This document shows, one piece after another, positions 36,084 through 44,862 of a DNA stretch of 64,000 nucleotides. Within the stretch, counting starts at the first letter, position 1; the number at the start of each line of letters is the position of its first letter. The stretch is from [Streptosporangium] indianense. Its GTDB lineage: Bacteria; Actinomycetota; Actinomycetes; Streptomycetales; Streptomycetaceae. The stretch is taken from NCBI RefSeq assembly GCF_021474405.1, contig NZ_JAKEIO010000015.1:20489-84488 (forward strand), given 5' to 3'. The notes below the pieces were generated by a model. That model was given only the letters and a program-made list of their open reading frames with translations. It made no database searches and had not been told where the DNA came from. The translations under genes and the position numbers were made by a program.

Positions 36084-36440
36084 GTGAGCGCCAAGAGAAA
36101 CGAGCAGAGCACCCATCCGGACAAGCTGCCCATCCGGATGCTGCACGACCGCGTACTCGTGCGGCAGGACACCAGCGAGGGCGAGCGGCGTTCCGGCGGC
36201 GGCATCCTGATCCCCGCCACGGCGGCGGTCGGCCGGCGGCTGGCGTGGGCCGAGGTCGTCGCGGTGGGGCAGAACGTGCGGACCGTGGAGGCGGGTGACC
36301 GGGTGCTGTTCGACCCGGAGGACCGTGCCGAGGTCGAGGTGCGGGGGATCGCGTATGTGCTGATGCGCGAGCGTGACCTGCACGCGGTGGCCGCGGACCG
36401 GTTCGAGGGCGCCGAGGACTCGACGGGCCTGTACCTGTAG
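36084..36440 (+). CDS. GroES-like co-chaperonin homologue
   Basis: A 118-residue protein of the Cpn10 fold (MLHDRVLVRQDTSEGERRSGGGILIP, VVAVGQNVRTVEAGDRVLFDPED). It is longer than GroES at both ends and lies far from any groEL gene, so it is a divergent homologue and probably not the main co-chaperonin. GTG at 36084 gives VSAKRNEQSTHPDKLP. A perfect 19-bp terminator lies just downstream. Confidence 0.85.
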   Translation: MSAKRNEQSTHPDKLPIRMLHDRVLVRQDTSEGERRSGGGILIPATAAVGRRLAWAEVVAVGQNVRTVEAGDRVLFDPEDRAEVEVRGIAYVLMRERDLHAVAADRFEGAEDSTGLYL

Positions 36441-36451
36441 GGCTCGGATCG

Positions 36452-36493
36452 TGGCGAAGGGGCCGGTGACGACCGTCACCGGCCCCTTCGCCA
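36452..36493 (+). terminator. 19-bp hairpin terminator after GroES-like gene
   Basis: Perfect 19-bp stem (36452-36470 with 36475-36493), loop GACC, 11 bases after the stop codon. The longest perfect stem in the window; it separates the GroES-like gene from the sugE riboswitch. Confidence 0.88.
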
Positions 36494-36514
36494 TGGGCTT
36501 TGCTACGTTGGAGG

Positions 36515-36564
36515 CACCCCCGACGAGACGCGCCGTACCGGGATCAAGGCAAAGACGACGCACC
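36515..36564 (+). promoter_or_regulatory. Guanidine-III (ykkC-III) riboswitch candidate before sugE
   Basis: The stretch from 36517 contains CGACGAG, then GCGCCGTACC and finally GGCAAAGACGACGC, colinear with the guanidine-III aptamer (ACGAG, GCGCCGUACC, GACAAGACGGCGC). GCGCCGT at about 36530 can pair with the downstream ACGACGC with one mismatch, giving the expected pseudoknot, and CCCG pairs with CGGG. It ends about 20 bases before the GGAGG of sugE, fitting translational control. The SugE/Gdx exporter is the usual partner. Confidence 0.75.
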
Positions 36565-36598
36565 GACACCGTCAGCCCGTTTCCCGGAGGTGCCCGTC

Positions 36599-36919
36599 AT
36601 GGCCTGGGTTCTGCTCGTCGTCGCCGGTCTGCTCGAGGTGGGGTGGTCCGTCGGCATGAAGTACACCGACGGGTTCACGCGTCCGCTGCCCAGTGTGCTC
36701 ACGGGCGCCGGCATCGTCGCGAGCATGCTGCTGCTGTCGCAGGCCGCCAGGACCCTGCCCATCGGTACCGCCTATGGCGTGTGGGTGGGGATCGGTGCGG
36801 CCGGGGCGGCGGTGTTCGGCATGGTGGTGCTGGGCGAGCCGGCGACCGCCGCCCGGATCTTCTTCGTGTGCCTGCTGCTGGTCGCCGTGGTGGGACTGAA
36901 GGCGACCAGCGGCCACTGA
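36599..36919 (+). CDS. sugE: Small multidrug resistance-family guanidinium exporter (SugE/Gdx)
   Basis: A 106-residue protein with four transmembrane helices. Glu13 in GLLEVGWSVGMKYTDGF is the conserved proton/substrate carboxylate, and the SugE-type sequence GTAYGVWVGIGAAGA fits the guanidinium-export branch. It works as a dual-topology dimer exchanging guanidinium for protons. GGAGG lies at 36586-36590. The riboswitch-like leader supports guanidinium as the signal. The last codons are duplicated twice in the 3' flank. Confidence 0.92.
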   Translation: MAWVLLVVAGLLEVGWSVGMKYTDGFTRPLPSVLTGAGIVASMLLLSQAARTLPIGTAYGVWVGIGAAGAAVFGMVVLGEPATAARIFFVCLLLVAVVGLKATSGH

Positions 36920-36994
36920 ACCGGCATTGCGCAGAAGGTGACCAGCGGCCATGAGCCGTCCTTGAGCCGAAGGCGACCAGCGGCCACTGAGCCG
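36899..36994 (+). repeat. Three copies of the sugE terminal codons
   Basis: A 25-base unit AAGG(C/T)GACCAGCGGCCA... occurs at 36899-36923 (the actual end of sugE), 36935-36958 and 36970-36994, about 35 bp apart. The second copy has a one-base deletion and a C to T change. It looks like a local duplication that has begun to decay. Confidence 0.75.
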
Positions 36995-37047
36995 TCACGG
37001 CGCCGAAGCCGGCCGGCCGCCCCTGACCGGCCAGGCACCGTCATGTG

Positions 37048-39453
37048 CTACTCGCGGCGGGCTCCCTGCGGGACCACGCCCCAGCCCGGGCCCGTCGGGC
37101 CGCCCGTCGCGCCGCCGTCGCTCGTGTCGCCGCCGCCCTCCGTGGTGCCGCCGTCCGTCGCGCCGCCGTCGGTGGTGCCGCCGTCGGTGGTGCCCCCGTC
37201 CGCGGTGCCGCCGCCCGTGGGGGACTCGCCGCCGGTGCTGCCGTCGGTGGTGCCGCCGTCGGTCTGGCCCTCGGTCTGCCCCTCGGGGGCGCTGGGGCTC
37301 TGCTCGGGCGTCTGGGTGCCGGTCTCCTCGCCGCCGGTGGTCGTGCCGTCGTCGGTGGTGCCGGGGGTCGGGTCGGCCGGGGCGTCGCTGGCCGGGGCCT
37401 GCGAGACGTCGGAGCCGGGCTGGAGCCTGAGGTCGAACTCCTTGGCGGGCTTGTTCTTGAGGGCGTCCTGGGTGTACTGCGTCCAGATCTCGGCGGGTGC
37501 TCCGCCGCCGTTGATGCGGGGCAGGCCCATGGCGCCGTACAGCGACTTGTGGGCGGCGGTGACCGGGTCCTGGCCCATCACGGAGACGACGGTGGCGAGG
37601 TCGGGGGTGTAGCCCGCGAACCAGGCCGCCGTGTCCTCCTCGGCGGTGCCGGTCTTGCCGGCGACGGGGCGGCCCGCGGCCTGCGCGGCGGAGGCGGTGC
37701 CGTTCTGGACGACGCTGCGCAGCATGGAGGTGGTGGTGTCGGCGGCCTCGCGGCTGACGGCCTGCCGGGTGCGCCGCTCGGGCAGGTCGATCGGCGTGCC
37801 CCCCTTGGTGACCTTCTCGACGATCGTGTAGGTGCCGTGCCGGCCGTGGTTGGCGAGGGTGGCGTAGGCCTCGGCCATGTCGAGGACGCTGGCGGTGGCG
37901 GTGCCGAGCGCGATGGCGGGGCCGTCGGCGAGGTCGGGGGTGGCCTCGGGGATGCCGAGGTCGATGGCGGTCTGCTTGACCTTGGCGGGGCCGACGTCTG
38001 CGGCCATCTGCGCGTACACCGAGTTCACTGAGCTGTCGGTGGCCTCGGTGACGGTGATGTCGCCGTAGGAGCGCTGGTCCTCGTTCTCGGGGGAGTAGGG
38101 GTCGCCGGTCCAGCCCTGGACGGTGCGCTTGTTGGTGCCGTCGTAGATGGTGTTCGGGGTGATGACGCGGCCGTCCTGCGTCTCGGAGTGGTTCTCGACG
38201 GCCGCGGTGAACACCAACGGCTTGAAGGTGGAGCCGACCTGGAAGTCCCTGCGGGTGGCGTTGGGGGTGTACTGCTTGACGTAGTCGATGCCGTTGTACA
38301 TCGCCACGACCTTGCCGGTCTTGGGGTCGACGGAGGCGCCGCCGGCGCGGACGTAGGTGTCGACCTTGCGGTCCTTCTTGTCGAGCTTGGACATCAGCTT
38401 GTCGTTGACGGCCTTAACGAACGCGTCCTGCTTGCCCTTCTGCAGGGTCGTCGTGATGCGGTAGCCGCCGGCGTCGAGCTTGCTCTCTTCGATGATCTTG
38501 TTCTGGACGAGGTAGTCCTTGACGATCCGGACGATGTAGCCGCGCTGGCCGGACATGCCGGTGGAGAGGGTGGACTCCTTCGGCACGGGGAACTTCATGC
38601 CGGTCCGCTCCGACTCGCTGAGCCAGCCCTTGGTGACCATGCCGTCCAGGACGTAGTTCCAGCGGGCCTCGGCGGCCCTCCGGTTCTCCGGGTGGGCGAC
38701 GACGTCGTACTGGCTGGGGGCGTTGACGAGCGCGGCGAGGTAGGCGGCGCGGGCCGGGTCGAGCTCCTTGGCGTCCATGCCGTAGTAGGCCTGGGCGGCG
38801 GCCTGGATGCCGTAGGCGTTGCGGCCGAAGTAGCTGGTGTTGAGGTAGCCCTCGAGGATGTGGTCCTTGCTGACCTCGCGGTCCAGCTTGATCGCGATGA
38901 AGAACTCCTTGGCCTTGCGCGTGACGGTCTGTTCCTGGCGCAGGTAGTAGTTCTTCACGTACTGCTGGGTGATCGTGGAGCCGGACTGCTTCCCCTTGCC
39001 GAGGGCGGTGTTCCAGGCGGCGCGGACCATGGCCTTGGGGTCGACGGCGGACTCGGTGTAGAAGTCGCGGTCCTCGGCGGCCAGGATCGCGTGCTGGGCG
39101 TCCTTGGAGACATGCGGGAGGGTGACGTTCTCCCGGTTGACCTCGCCGTCGCGGGCGATCACGGAGCCGTCGGCGTAGAGGTAGACGTTGGCCTGCTGGG
39201 TGGCGAGCGCGTTGGCGGGCGGGATCTTGACGAGCGAGTAGCCCAGGAAGAAGCCGCCGACCAGGAGCAGCACGACGACGATGAAGCCGCCGAGCGTCAT
39301 GCGCCAGGTCGGGATCATCCGGCGCCAGCCGGTCCGCTTCGGTTTCCCGGCCGCAGTGGCCGCGGGCGTGCCCGGGTCGCCGTCGGCGTCCGCCTGCGGC
39401 TCTCTCGATGCCCAGCCCGGATTCGGCTGCTGCGGCTGAGGCTCGTCACTCAT
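37048..39453 (-). CDS. Bifunctional class A penicillin-binding protein
   Basis: An 801-residue peptidoglycan synthase. Order: cytoplasmic tail, one transmembrane helix (about residues 52-75), glycosyltransferase domain (EDRDFY, KGKQSGSTITQQYVKN), then a transpeptidase domain with Ser in STFK (about 407), SSVN and KTGTAEE (about 600). The last 120 residues are a Thr/Gly/Asp-rich low-complexity tail of DGGTT units. ATG at 39453 is used; GTG at 39462 is possible. It acts outside the membrane in cell-wall assembly. Convergent with sugE. Confidence 0.93.
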   Translation of the reverse strand: MSDEPQPQQPNPGWASREPQADADGDPGTPAATAAGKPKRTGWRRMIPTWRMTLGGFIVVVLLLVGGFFLGYSLVKIPPANALATQQANVYLYADGSVIARDGEVNRENVTLPHVSKDAQHAILAAEDRDFYTESAVDPKAMVRAAWNTALGKGKQSGSTITQQYVKNYYLRQEQTVTRKAKEFFIAIKLDREVSKDHILEGYLNTSYFGRNAYGIQAAAQAYYGMDAKELDPARAAYLAALVNAPSQYDVVAHPENRRAAEARWNYVLDGMVTKGWLSESERTGMKFPVPKESTLSTGMSGQRGYIVRIVKDYLVQNKIIEESKLDAGGYRITTTLQKGKQDAFVKAVNDKLMSKLDKKDRKVDTYVRAGGASVDPKTGKVVAMYNGIDYVKQYTPNATRRDFQVGSTFKPLVFTAAVENHSETQDGRVITPNTIYDGTNKRTVQGWTGDPYSPENEDQRSYGDITVTEATDSSVNSVYAQMAADVGPAKVKQTAIDLGIPEATPDLADGPAIALGTATASVLDMAEAYATLANHGRHGTYTIVEKVTKGGTPIDLPERRTRQAVSREAADTTTSMLRSVVQNGTASAAQAAGRPVAGKTGTAEEDTAAWFAGYTPDLATVVSVMGQDPVTAAHKSLYGAMGLPRINGGGAPAEIWTQYTQDALKNKPAKEFDLRLQPGSDVSQAPASDAPADPTPGTTDDGTTTGGEETGTQTPEQSPSAPEGQTEGQTDGGTTDGSTGGESPTGGGTADGGTTDGGTTDGGATDGGTTEGGGDTSDGGATGGPTGPGWGVVPQGARRE

Positions 39454-39930
39454 GTCGTGCACGGACTCCTGTTTCGCGTCGTACGTCGTTCCGTACGTCT
39501 CTGCTCGCTCTTGCGCCCTGGTGATGAAGACTGTCCCATCCGTTGATCAGTTCCCTGATCGAGGGCCGGGCTGTGAGCCGTGTGGTGAGGCGGGCCTCGT
39601 GCGTGCGGGTGCGCGGCGGGCACAGGGTGAAACGTGCTGCCGCGCACGTCTGCCCGAATCGTGATCTCGCCTGCGCGAACATTCGCCCGAAGGGGGCTAC
39701 GACCGTGGATCGCGACGGCTCGTACGCTCCGCCCGGCCGGCACCGCCGTCCCGTTGCTCGCCCTGGCCACGGGCGCCTCGGCCCACGCGGACGCAACGGA
39801 TCGTACCGTCTGGGCCGGTGCGCGCCCGCACCGCGGCGCTCCCGCGGCGGCCCGAAATTGCGTGGCACGCCCGTTCGTCGGAGCACTAGGCTCCTGCGCT
39901 TCGGTGCCGGCGGCGAGGAGGGCTGTGGAC
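39454..39930. other. 477-bp divergent intergenic region
   Basis: Lies between the divergent penicillin-binding protein and ABC-2 permease genes. No frame shows convincing coding bias. Two small symmetrical elements are seen: CGTACG at 39480-39485 and again at 39492-39497, and GATCAG/CTGATC at 39545-39560 with loop TTCC. Promoters of both flanking genes must lie here but cannot be pinpointed. Confidence 0.5.
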
Positions 39931-40731
39931 GTGGGCTCGGCACGGTTGTACGCGGCCGTCGCGGCGGGCGGTTTCAGGCGGTACGCGACGTATCGGGCGG
40001 CCACGGTGGCCGGGGTGTTCACCAACACGGTCTTCGGGGTCATCCTCGTCTTCACCTATATGGCCCTGTGGGACCAGAAGCCGCAGCTCGGGGGGTATGA
40101 CCAGGCGCAGGCGGTGACCTACGTCTGGCTGGGGCAGTGCCTCTACGCGACGCTGGCGATCCAGGGCGGGGGCGCCGAGAAGGACCTGATGGAGCGCATC
40201 CGCACCGGGGAGATCGCCGTCGACCTGTACCGGCCGGCCGATCTCCAACTGTGGTGGCTGGCGGGGGACGTGGGGCGGGCGTTGTTCCAGATGCTGGGAC
40301 GGGGTGTGGTCCCGTTCCTGTTCGGTGCGCTCTTCTTCCCGATGGCGCTGCCGACGTCGGTGACGCCGTGGGCGGCTTTCACGGTCACGCTGCTGCTGGC
40401 GACGGTCGTGAGCTTCGCGATCCGCTATCTGGCGGCGCTGAGCGTGTTCTGGCTGCTGGACGGCATGGGCGTCAACCAGGTCCTGATGGTCACGGGGATC
40501 TTCTTCTCGGGCATGGTGCTGCCGCTGAACGCCTTCCCGGGTGTGCTGGGCGAGGTGGTGCGGGTGCTGCCGTGGGCGGCGCAGCTGCAGATGCCGGCGG
40601 ACGTGCTGATGGGGGAGACGGATCCGCTGCGGGCGTTCGCCTTCCAGGCGGGGTGGGCGGTGGCGCTGCTGGCGGCGGGTCGGCTGCTGCAGTCGGCCGC
40701 GACGCGGCGGGTGGTGGTGCAGGGTGGCTGA
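39931..40731 (+). CDS. ABC-2 type exporter permease, first subunit
   Basis: A 266-residue permease with six hydrophobic segments (for example ATVAGVFTNTVFGVILVFTYMAL and FTVTLLLATVVSFAIRYLAAL). It belongs to the ABC-2/DUF6297-like family related to YadH and to paired actinobacterial exporters. The next gene encodes the second permease and overlaps it by eight bases; the ATPase follows. GTG at 39931 has GAGGAGGG eight bases upstream. Substrate unknown; such tripartite systems export lipids, glycans or drugs. Confidence 0.82.
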   Translation: MGSARLYAAVAAGGFRRYATYRAATVAGVFTNTVFGVILVFTYMALWDQKPQLGGYDQAQAVTYVWLGQCLYATLAIQGGGAEKDLMERIRTGEIAVDLYRPADLQLWWLAGDVGRALFQMLGRGVVPFLFGALFFPMALPTSVTPWAAFTVTLLLATVVSFAIRYLAALSVFWLLDGMGVNQVLMVTGIFFSGMVLPLNAFPGVLGEVVRVLPWAAQLQMPADVLMGETDPLRAFAFQAGWAVALLAAGRLLQSAATRRVVVQGG

Positions 40732-41545
40732 GCGCGGTGTGCTGCGGGAGGGCCTGCGGGCCTACCGGCTGATCGCCGGGATGTGGGTGCGCTCCAGCAT
40801 GGCCTACCGCACCTCGTTCGTGGTCACGGTGTTCGGGAACCTGACGGTGACCGGCCTGGACTTCGTGGGCATCCTGCTGATGTTCTCGCAGGTCGACTCG
40901 CTGGGCGGCTGGTCGCTGCCGGAGGTGGCGTTCCTGTACGGGCTGTCGGTGACGTCGTTCGGTATCGCCGATCTGGTGCTCGGCTCGATGGACGTGCTGG
41001 GCGCCCGGATGCGCGACGGCTCGTTCGACACGCTGCTGGTGCGGCCGTGGCCGGTGCTGGCGCAGGTCGGGGCCGACCGGTTCGCGCTGCGCCGGCTGGG
41101 CCGGATCACGCAGGGGGCGGTGGTGCTGGGCTGGGCGCTGGTGTCGGTGGACGTCGGCTGGAGCGTGTCCAAGGTGCTGCTGGTGCCGGTGACGGTGGTC
41201 AGCGGCGCGGCGATCTTCTCGGCGGTGTTCGTGGCGGGCGCGGCCTTCCAGATCTACGCGCAGGACGCCGCCGAGGTGCAGAACGCGTTCACGTACGGCG
41301 GGACGACGCTGTTGCAGTATCCGCCGACGGTGTTCGGCAAGGACCTGGTGCGCGGTGTGACCTTCATGGTGCCGCTTGCCTTCGTCAACTGGGTCCCGGC
41401 CGCCTACGTCCTGGGGCGGCCGTACCCTCTCGGCCTGCCGCCCTGGACGGCGTTCGCCTCGCCCCTGGTGGCGGTGGCCTGCTGCGCGCTGGCGGGGGCG
41501 GCGTGGCGGACGGGCCTTCGTTCCTACCGGAGTACAGGGAGTTGA
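40724..41545 (+). CDS. ABC-2 type exporter permease, second subunit
   Basis: A 273-residue permease with six hydrophobic segments (FVVTVFGNLTVTGLDFVGILLMF, ITQGAVVLGWALVSV, AAIFSAVFVAGAAFQIYA). The GTG at 40724 overlaps the preceding permease by eight bases and the ATPase starts two bases after its stop, so all three are co-translated. It resembles the DUF990/ABC-2 group. The conserved pair of permeases with one ATPase indicates a heterodimeric membrane channel. Confidence 0.85.
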   Translation: MAERGVLREGLRAYRLIAGMWVRSSMAYRTSFVVTVFGNLTVTGLDFVGILLMFSQVDSLGGWSLPEVAFLYGLSVTSFGIADLVLGSMDVLGARMRDGSFDTLLVRPWPVLAQVGADRFALRRLGRITQGAVVLGWALVSVDVGWSVSKVLLVPVTVVSGAAIFSAVFVAGAAFQIYAQDAAEVQNAFTYGGTTLLQYPPTVFGKDLVRGVTFMVPLAFVNWVPAAYVLGRPYPLGLPPWTAFASPLVAVACCALAGAAWRTGLRSYRSTGS

Positions 41546-41546
41546 G

Positions 41547-42533
41547 GTGAGCGGGGTGGACAGCGGTTTCATCGAACTCGACGGTGTCGAGAAGGTCTTC
41601 GACGTACGCAGGAAGACCGGCTTCATGAAGCGGGCAGTACGGCAGGTACGGGCCGTCGACGCGATCTCCTTCCGGGTGGAGCGCGGCGAGATGGTCGGCT
41701 ACATCGGGCCGAACGGCGCCGGCAAGTCCACCACGATCAAGATGCTGACCGGCATCCTCACGCCCAGCGCGGGCCGGCTGCGGGTGGCGGGCATCGACCC
41801 CTCCCGGGAGCGGAAGCGCCTCGCCCACCGCATCGGCGTGGTGTTCGGGCAGCGTACGACGCTGTGGTGGGACCTGCCGCTGCTGGACTCCTACCGGCTG
41901 ATGCACCGCATGTACCGGATCCCCGACGCCCGTTACCGGGAGAACCTCGACCGGCTGGTCGAACTCCTCGACCTGGGCGCCCTGCTGGACGTGCCGGTGC
42001 GGCAACTCTCCCTGGGGCAGCGGATGCGCGGCGACATCGTGGCGGCGCTGCTGCACGACCCGGAGGTGCTGTACCTGGACGAGCCGACCATCGGGCTGGA
42101 CGTCGTCTCCAAGTCGAAGGTGCGGGAGTTCCTGCGGGAGCTGAACGCCGAGCGCGGCACGACGGTGCTGCTGACCACACACGATCTGCAGGACATCGAG
42201 CAGTTGTGCAAGCGGGTGATGGTCATCGACCACGGGTGTCTGATGTACGACGGCCCGCTCGCGGGGTTGCACGAGGCGGGGGAGAGCGAGCGGACCCTGG
42301 TGGTGGACCTGGAGCGGGAACTGCCGCCGATCGACGCGCCGGCGCCCGCGCGGGTCGTGCGCGTGGACGGTCCGCGGCAGTGGCTGGCGTTCCCGGCGGG
42401 GGAGTCGGCGGCGCCGCTGGTGGCGCGGATCGCGGCCGAGTATCCGCTGGTGGACCTGTCGGTGCGGGAGCCGGACATCGAGGCGGTCATCGCCACCATG
42501 TACGGGGAGCAGGCCGAGCGGGCGATCTCGTAG
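41547..42533 (+). CDS. ABC exporter ATP-binding subunit
   Basis: A 328-residue ABC ATPase of the drug/polysaccharide exporter type. Walker A GPNGAGKST is at about residues 54-62, the signature LSLGQRMRGDI (a variant of LSGGQ) near 154 and Walker B VLYLDEPTIGLD near 175. A C-terminal domain of about 90 residues follows. GTG at 41547 sits two bases after the permease stop with AGGGAG upstream. It powers the two permeases encoded just before it. Confidence 0.92.
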   Translation: MSGVDSGFIELDGVEKVFDVRRKTGFMKRAVRQVRAVDAISFRVERGEMVGYIGPNGAGKSTTIKMLTGILTPSAGRLRVAGIDPSRERKRLAHRIGVVFGQRTTLWWDLPLLDSYRLMHRMYRIPDARYRENLDRLVELLDLGALLDVPVRQLSLGQRMRGDIVAALLHDPEVLYLDEPTIGLDVVSKSKVREFLRELNAERGTTVLLTTHDLQDIEQLCKRVMVIDHGCLMYDGPLAGLHEAGESERTLVVDLERELPPIDAPAPARVVRVDGPRQWLAFPAGESAAPLVARIAAEYPLVDLSVREPDIEAVIATMYGEQAERAIS

Positions 42534-42566
42534 CCCCCGGCGGGGTGAACTCGTAGTCTGCTGTGT

Positions 42567-43268
42567 ATGACCGACGACGCCGTCCCGGACCTCCGCGCCT
42601 CCGACGCCGACCGTGAAAAGGTCGCAGACATCCTGCGGGACGCCCTCGCGGAGGGACGCCTCGACATGGAGGAGTTCGAGGAGCGGCTCGACGCGACGTA
42701 CAAGGCGCGCACGTACGGGGAGCTGGCGCCGATCACCCGGGACCTGCCGGTCGCGGGCGTGACGGTCCCGGCGGTGTCCCTGACGAAGGACCCGGCGGCC
42801 GGCCCGGGCTGGTCCGGGCGGATCACCGGCGGCGAGGGCACCTCCACGTGGGCCGTCGCCGTGATGTCCGGCTTCCAGCGCAAGGGGCGCTGGACGATGC
42901 CCCGGCGGTTCACCTGCCTCGCCTTCTGGGGCGGCGGGGAGATCGATCTGCGCGAGGCGGACTTCGCGGACCGGGAGGTCGAGATCAACGCCTTCGCGAT
43001 CATGGGCGGGGTGGATGTGATCGTTCCGCCCGGGGTCGAGGTCGTCGTCCGCGGCATCGGCGTCATGGGGGGCTTCGACCACCGCGAGGAGGGCGTGCCG
43101 GGGGAGCCGGGCGCGCCGCGGGTGATCGTGACCGGGTTCGCGCTGTGGGGCGGCGTCGGGGTCCAGCGGAAGCTGACCCGTGCGGAGAAGCTGCGGATCC
43201 GTGAGGAGCGCCGCCAGGAGAAGCTGGAGCGCAGGGCAGGGCGGCGGGAGTTGGACGGCGAGCGCTGA
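42567..43268 (+). CDS. DUF1707 protein with C-terminal cell-wall-sensing-like domain
   Basis: A 233-residue protein. The DUF1707 domain at residues 8-60 (RASDADREKVADILRDALAEGRLDMEEFEERLDATYKARTYGEL cut here into parts) is followed by a beta-rich region resembling the C-terminal part of LiaF (INAFAIMGGVDVIVPPGVEV, GIGVMGGFD), then a charged basic tail. No membrane helix is visible. DUF1707 proteins are frequent in actinobacteria; function is unknown. It lies 33 bp after the exporter operon and may be its last member. Confidence 0.82.
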   Translation: MTDDAVPDLRASDADREKVADILRDALAEGRLDMEEFEERLDATYKARTYGELAPITRDLPVAGVTVPAVSLTKDPAAGPGWSGRITGGEGTSTWAVAVMSGFQRKGRWTMPRRFTCLAFWGGGEIDLREADFADREVEINAFAIMGGVDVIVPPGVEVVVRGIGVMGGFDHREEGVPGEPGAPRVIVTGFALWGGVGVQRKLTRAEKLRIREERRQEKLERRAGRRELDGER

Positions 43269-43276
43269 GCAGCGCT

Positions 43277-43308
43277 GTGCCCGCCGCCTGTGGTCGGGCG
43301 ACGGGCAC
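43277..43308. terminator. Hairpin between DUF1707 and GDSL genes
   Basis: GTGCCCG (43277-43283) pairs with CGGGCAC (43302-43308); an inner CGCC/GGCG pair extends the stem past one mismatch. Both genes converge on it. Confidence 0.6.
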
Positions 43309-43331
43309 GGGTGAGACGGTGCGGGACGGGG

Positions 43332-44666
43332 TTACAGCTTCGCCGGCGCCGACCCCTTCAGCGTCGACAGATCGAAGGACTCCGCCATCCGCGCGTACCC
43401 CGCGTCGCTGGGGTGCAGATGGTCGCCCGAGTCGTACTCGGGCCGCAGCCGCCGCGGGTTGTACGGGTCGCGCAGCGCCTGGTCGAAGTCGGCCACCGCG
43501 TCGTACACCCGTCCGGCGCGGATCTGCGCGTTGATCGTCTGGCGGACCGCCTCACGCGCCTCCGTGTACCCGCGGTGCCCCTGGAACGGCATGAGCGTCG
43601 CGCCGACGACCTTCACGCCGCGCGCGTGGGCCTGTCCCACCAGCGTGCGCAGCCCGGTGAGGATCGCGTTCGGGTCGGCCAGACGCGGGTTGCGCAGGAT
43701 GTCGTTGACGCCGAGGTCGATGACGACGACCTTGACGTTCGTCCGCTCCAGGACGTCCCGTCCGAAGCGGTTCAGGCCGCTGGGGTTGTCCGCGGGGCGG
43801 CCCAGGCCGTCGGCGAGGACCTGGTTGCCGCTGATGCCCTGGTTGACGACGCTGTAGCGCGGCAGGTCCCGCCCGGAGGCGATCTCGGCGCGCAGCCGGT
43901 CGGAGAGCACGTCGGTCCAGCGGCTGTTGGTGTCCGGCGTGGAGGTGATGCCGTCGGTCAGGGAGTCGCCGAGGACGACGACCGTGCCGTCGGACTCGTT
44001 GCTCAGCACGTCCAGCGCGGTCAGGTACCGCCAGGACCCGATCCGCTCCGTGTACGGCGTGCCCGTGACGTCCTGCGCGTGGTCGCCCCGGGCGACGTAG
44101 GAGACCTGCCGGGCGTGCCGGTGGTGGGTCACCGGGCCGGAGCTGCTGGGCGTGTAGGTCGTGATCAGGACGTCGGAGTCGTGCGGGACGACGATGCGTA
44201 CCGCGTCGCTCATGACCTGCCGGCCGGGCGGGATGACGACCGTGGGGCCGCCGCCGAAGGTCAGCTGCCGCATGGTGTCGGCGAGTGCGGCGGGCGTACC
44301 GCTGCCCGCGGAGACGGCGACCGTCGCCCGCGTGATGCTCAGCGGCGACTGGCCGTAGAGATTGGACAGCGTGACGCGGGCACTCGTACCACCGACGCTG
44401 GTGTGGACGACGTTGCGTACCGAACGGTCCGCCATGCCCGTGGTCTCGGTGCCGGGTTCGGCGGCGGAGGGAGATGCGGACCAGGTGCCGACCCAGGTGC
44501 CGGTGGAGGCGGGGGCGGCGGAGTTGTGGGGGGCGCGGCCGTCGCCGAGGGCGCTTCGGATGCGCAGGCCGTCGTCGGACGCCACGCCGACGTATATGGC
44601 GGTGGAAAGGCCCACGATCGCTGCGACGACCAGGGCCAGGAGGGCGTAGCCACGTCCTCGGGTCAT
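43332..44666 (-). CDS. Secreted SGNH/GDSL-family hydrolase
   Basis: A 444-residue protein with an N-terminal hydrophobic helix (GYALLALVVAAIVGLSTAIYV) that exports or anchors it. A beta-domain of about 160 residues precedes the SGNH hydrolase. Block I is VVVLGDSLTDGI (Ser), block II has Gly in NQGISGNQVL, block III Asn in LGVNDILRN and block V the His in DHLHPSDAGYARMA. It is probably an esterase, lipase or carbohydrate esterase acting outside the cell. ATG at 44666; GAGGAG is 11 bases upstream. Divergent from the DUF445 gene. Confidence 0.9.
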   Translation of the reverse strand: MTRGRGYALLALVVAAIVGLSTAIYVGVASDDGLRIRSALGDGRAPHNSAAPASTGTWVGTWSASPSAAEPGTETTGMADRSVRNVVHTSVGGTSARVTLSNLYGQSPLSITRATVAVSAGSGTPAALADTMRQLTFGGGPTVVIPPGRQVMSDAVRIVVPHDSDVLITTYTPSSSGPVTHHRHARQVSYVARGDHAQDVTGTPYTERIGSWRYLTALDVLSNESDGTVVVLGDSLTDGITSTPDTNSRWTDVLSDRLRAEIASGRDLPRYSVVNQGISGNQVLADGLGRPADNPSGLNRFGRDVLERTNVKVVVIDLGVNDILRNPRLADPNAILTGLRTLVGQAHARGVKVVGATLMPFQGHRGYTEAREAVRQTINAQIRAGRVYDAVADFDQALRDPYNPRRLRPEYDSGDHLHPSDAGYARMAESFDLSTLKGSAPAKL

Positions 44667-44862
44667 GCTGTTCAGTTCTCCTCGGGCGATGGGAGCCCAA
44701 GGCTCCGATCTGATGTGCCCATGATGCGGCATGGACCGGGGGAAGCTCACAGCACCCCGTGGCAATACCCCCTCCCGACAGACGCCGGGAACTCCTGTTC
44801 CGTTCCAGGAGTCGGTCAGGAAGGGACAATGTGTGTGCGGGATCACCGAGCGGGTGGAGCGG

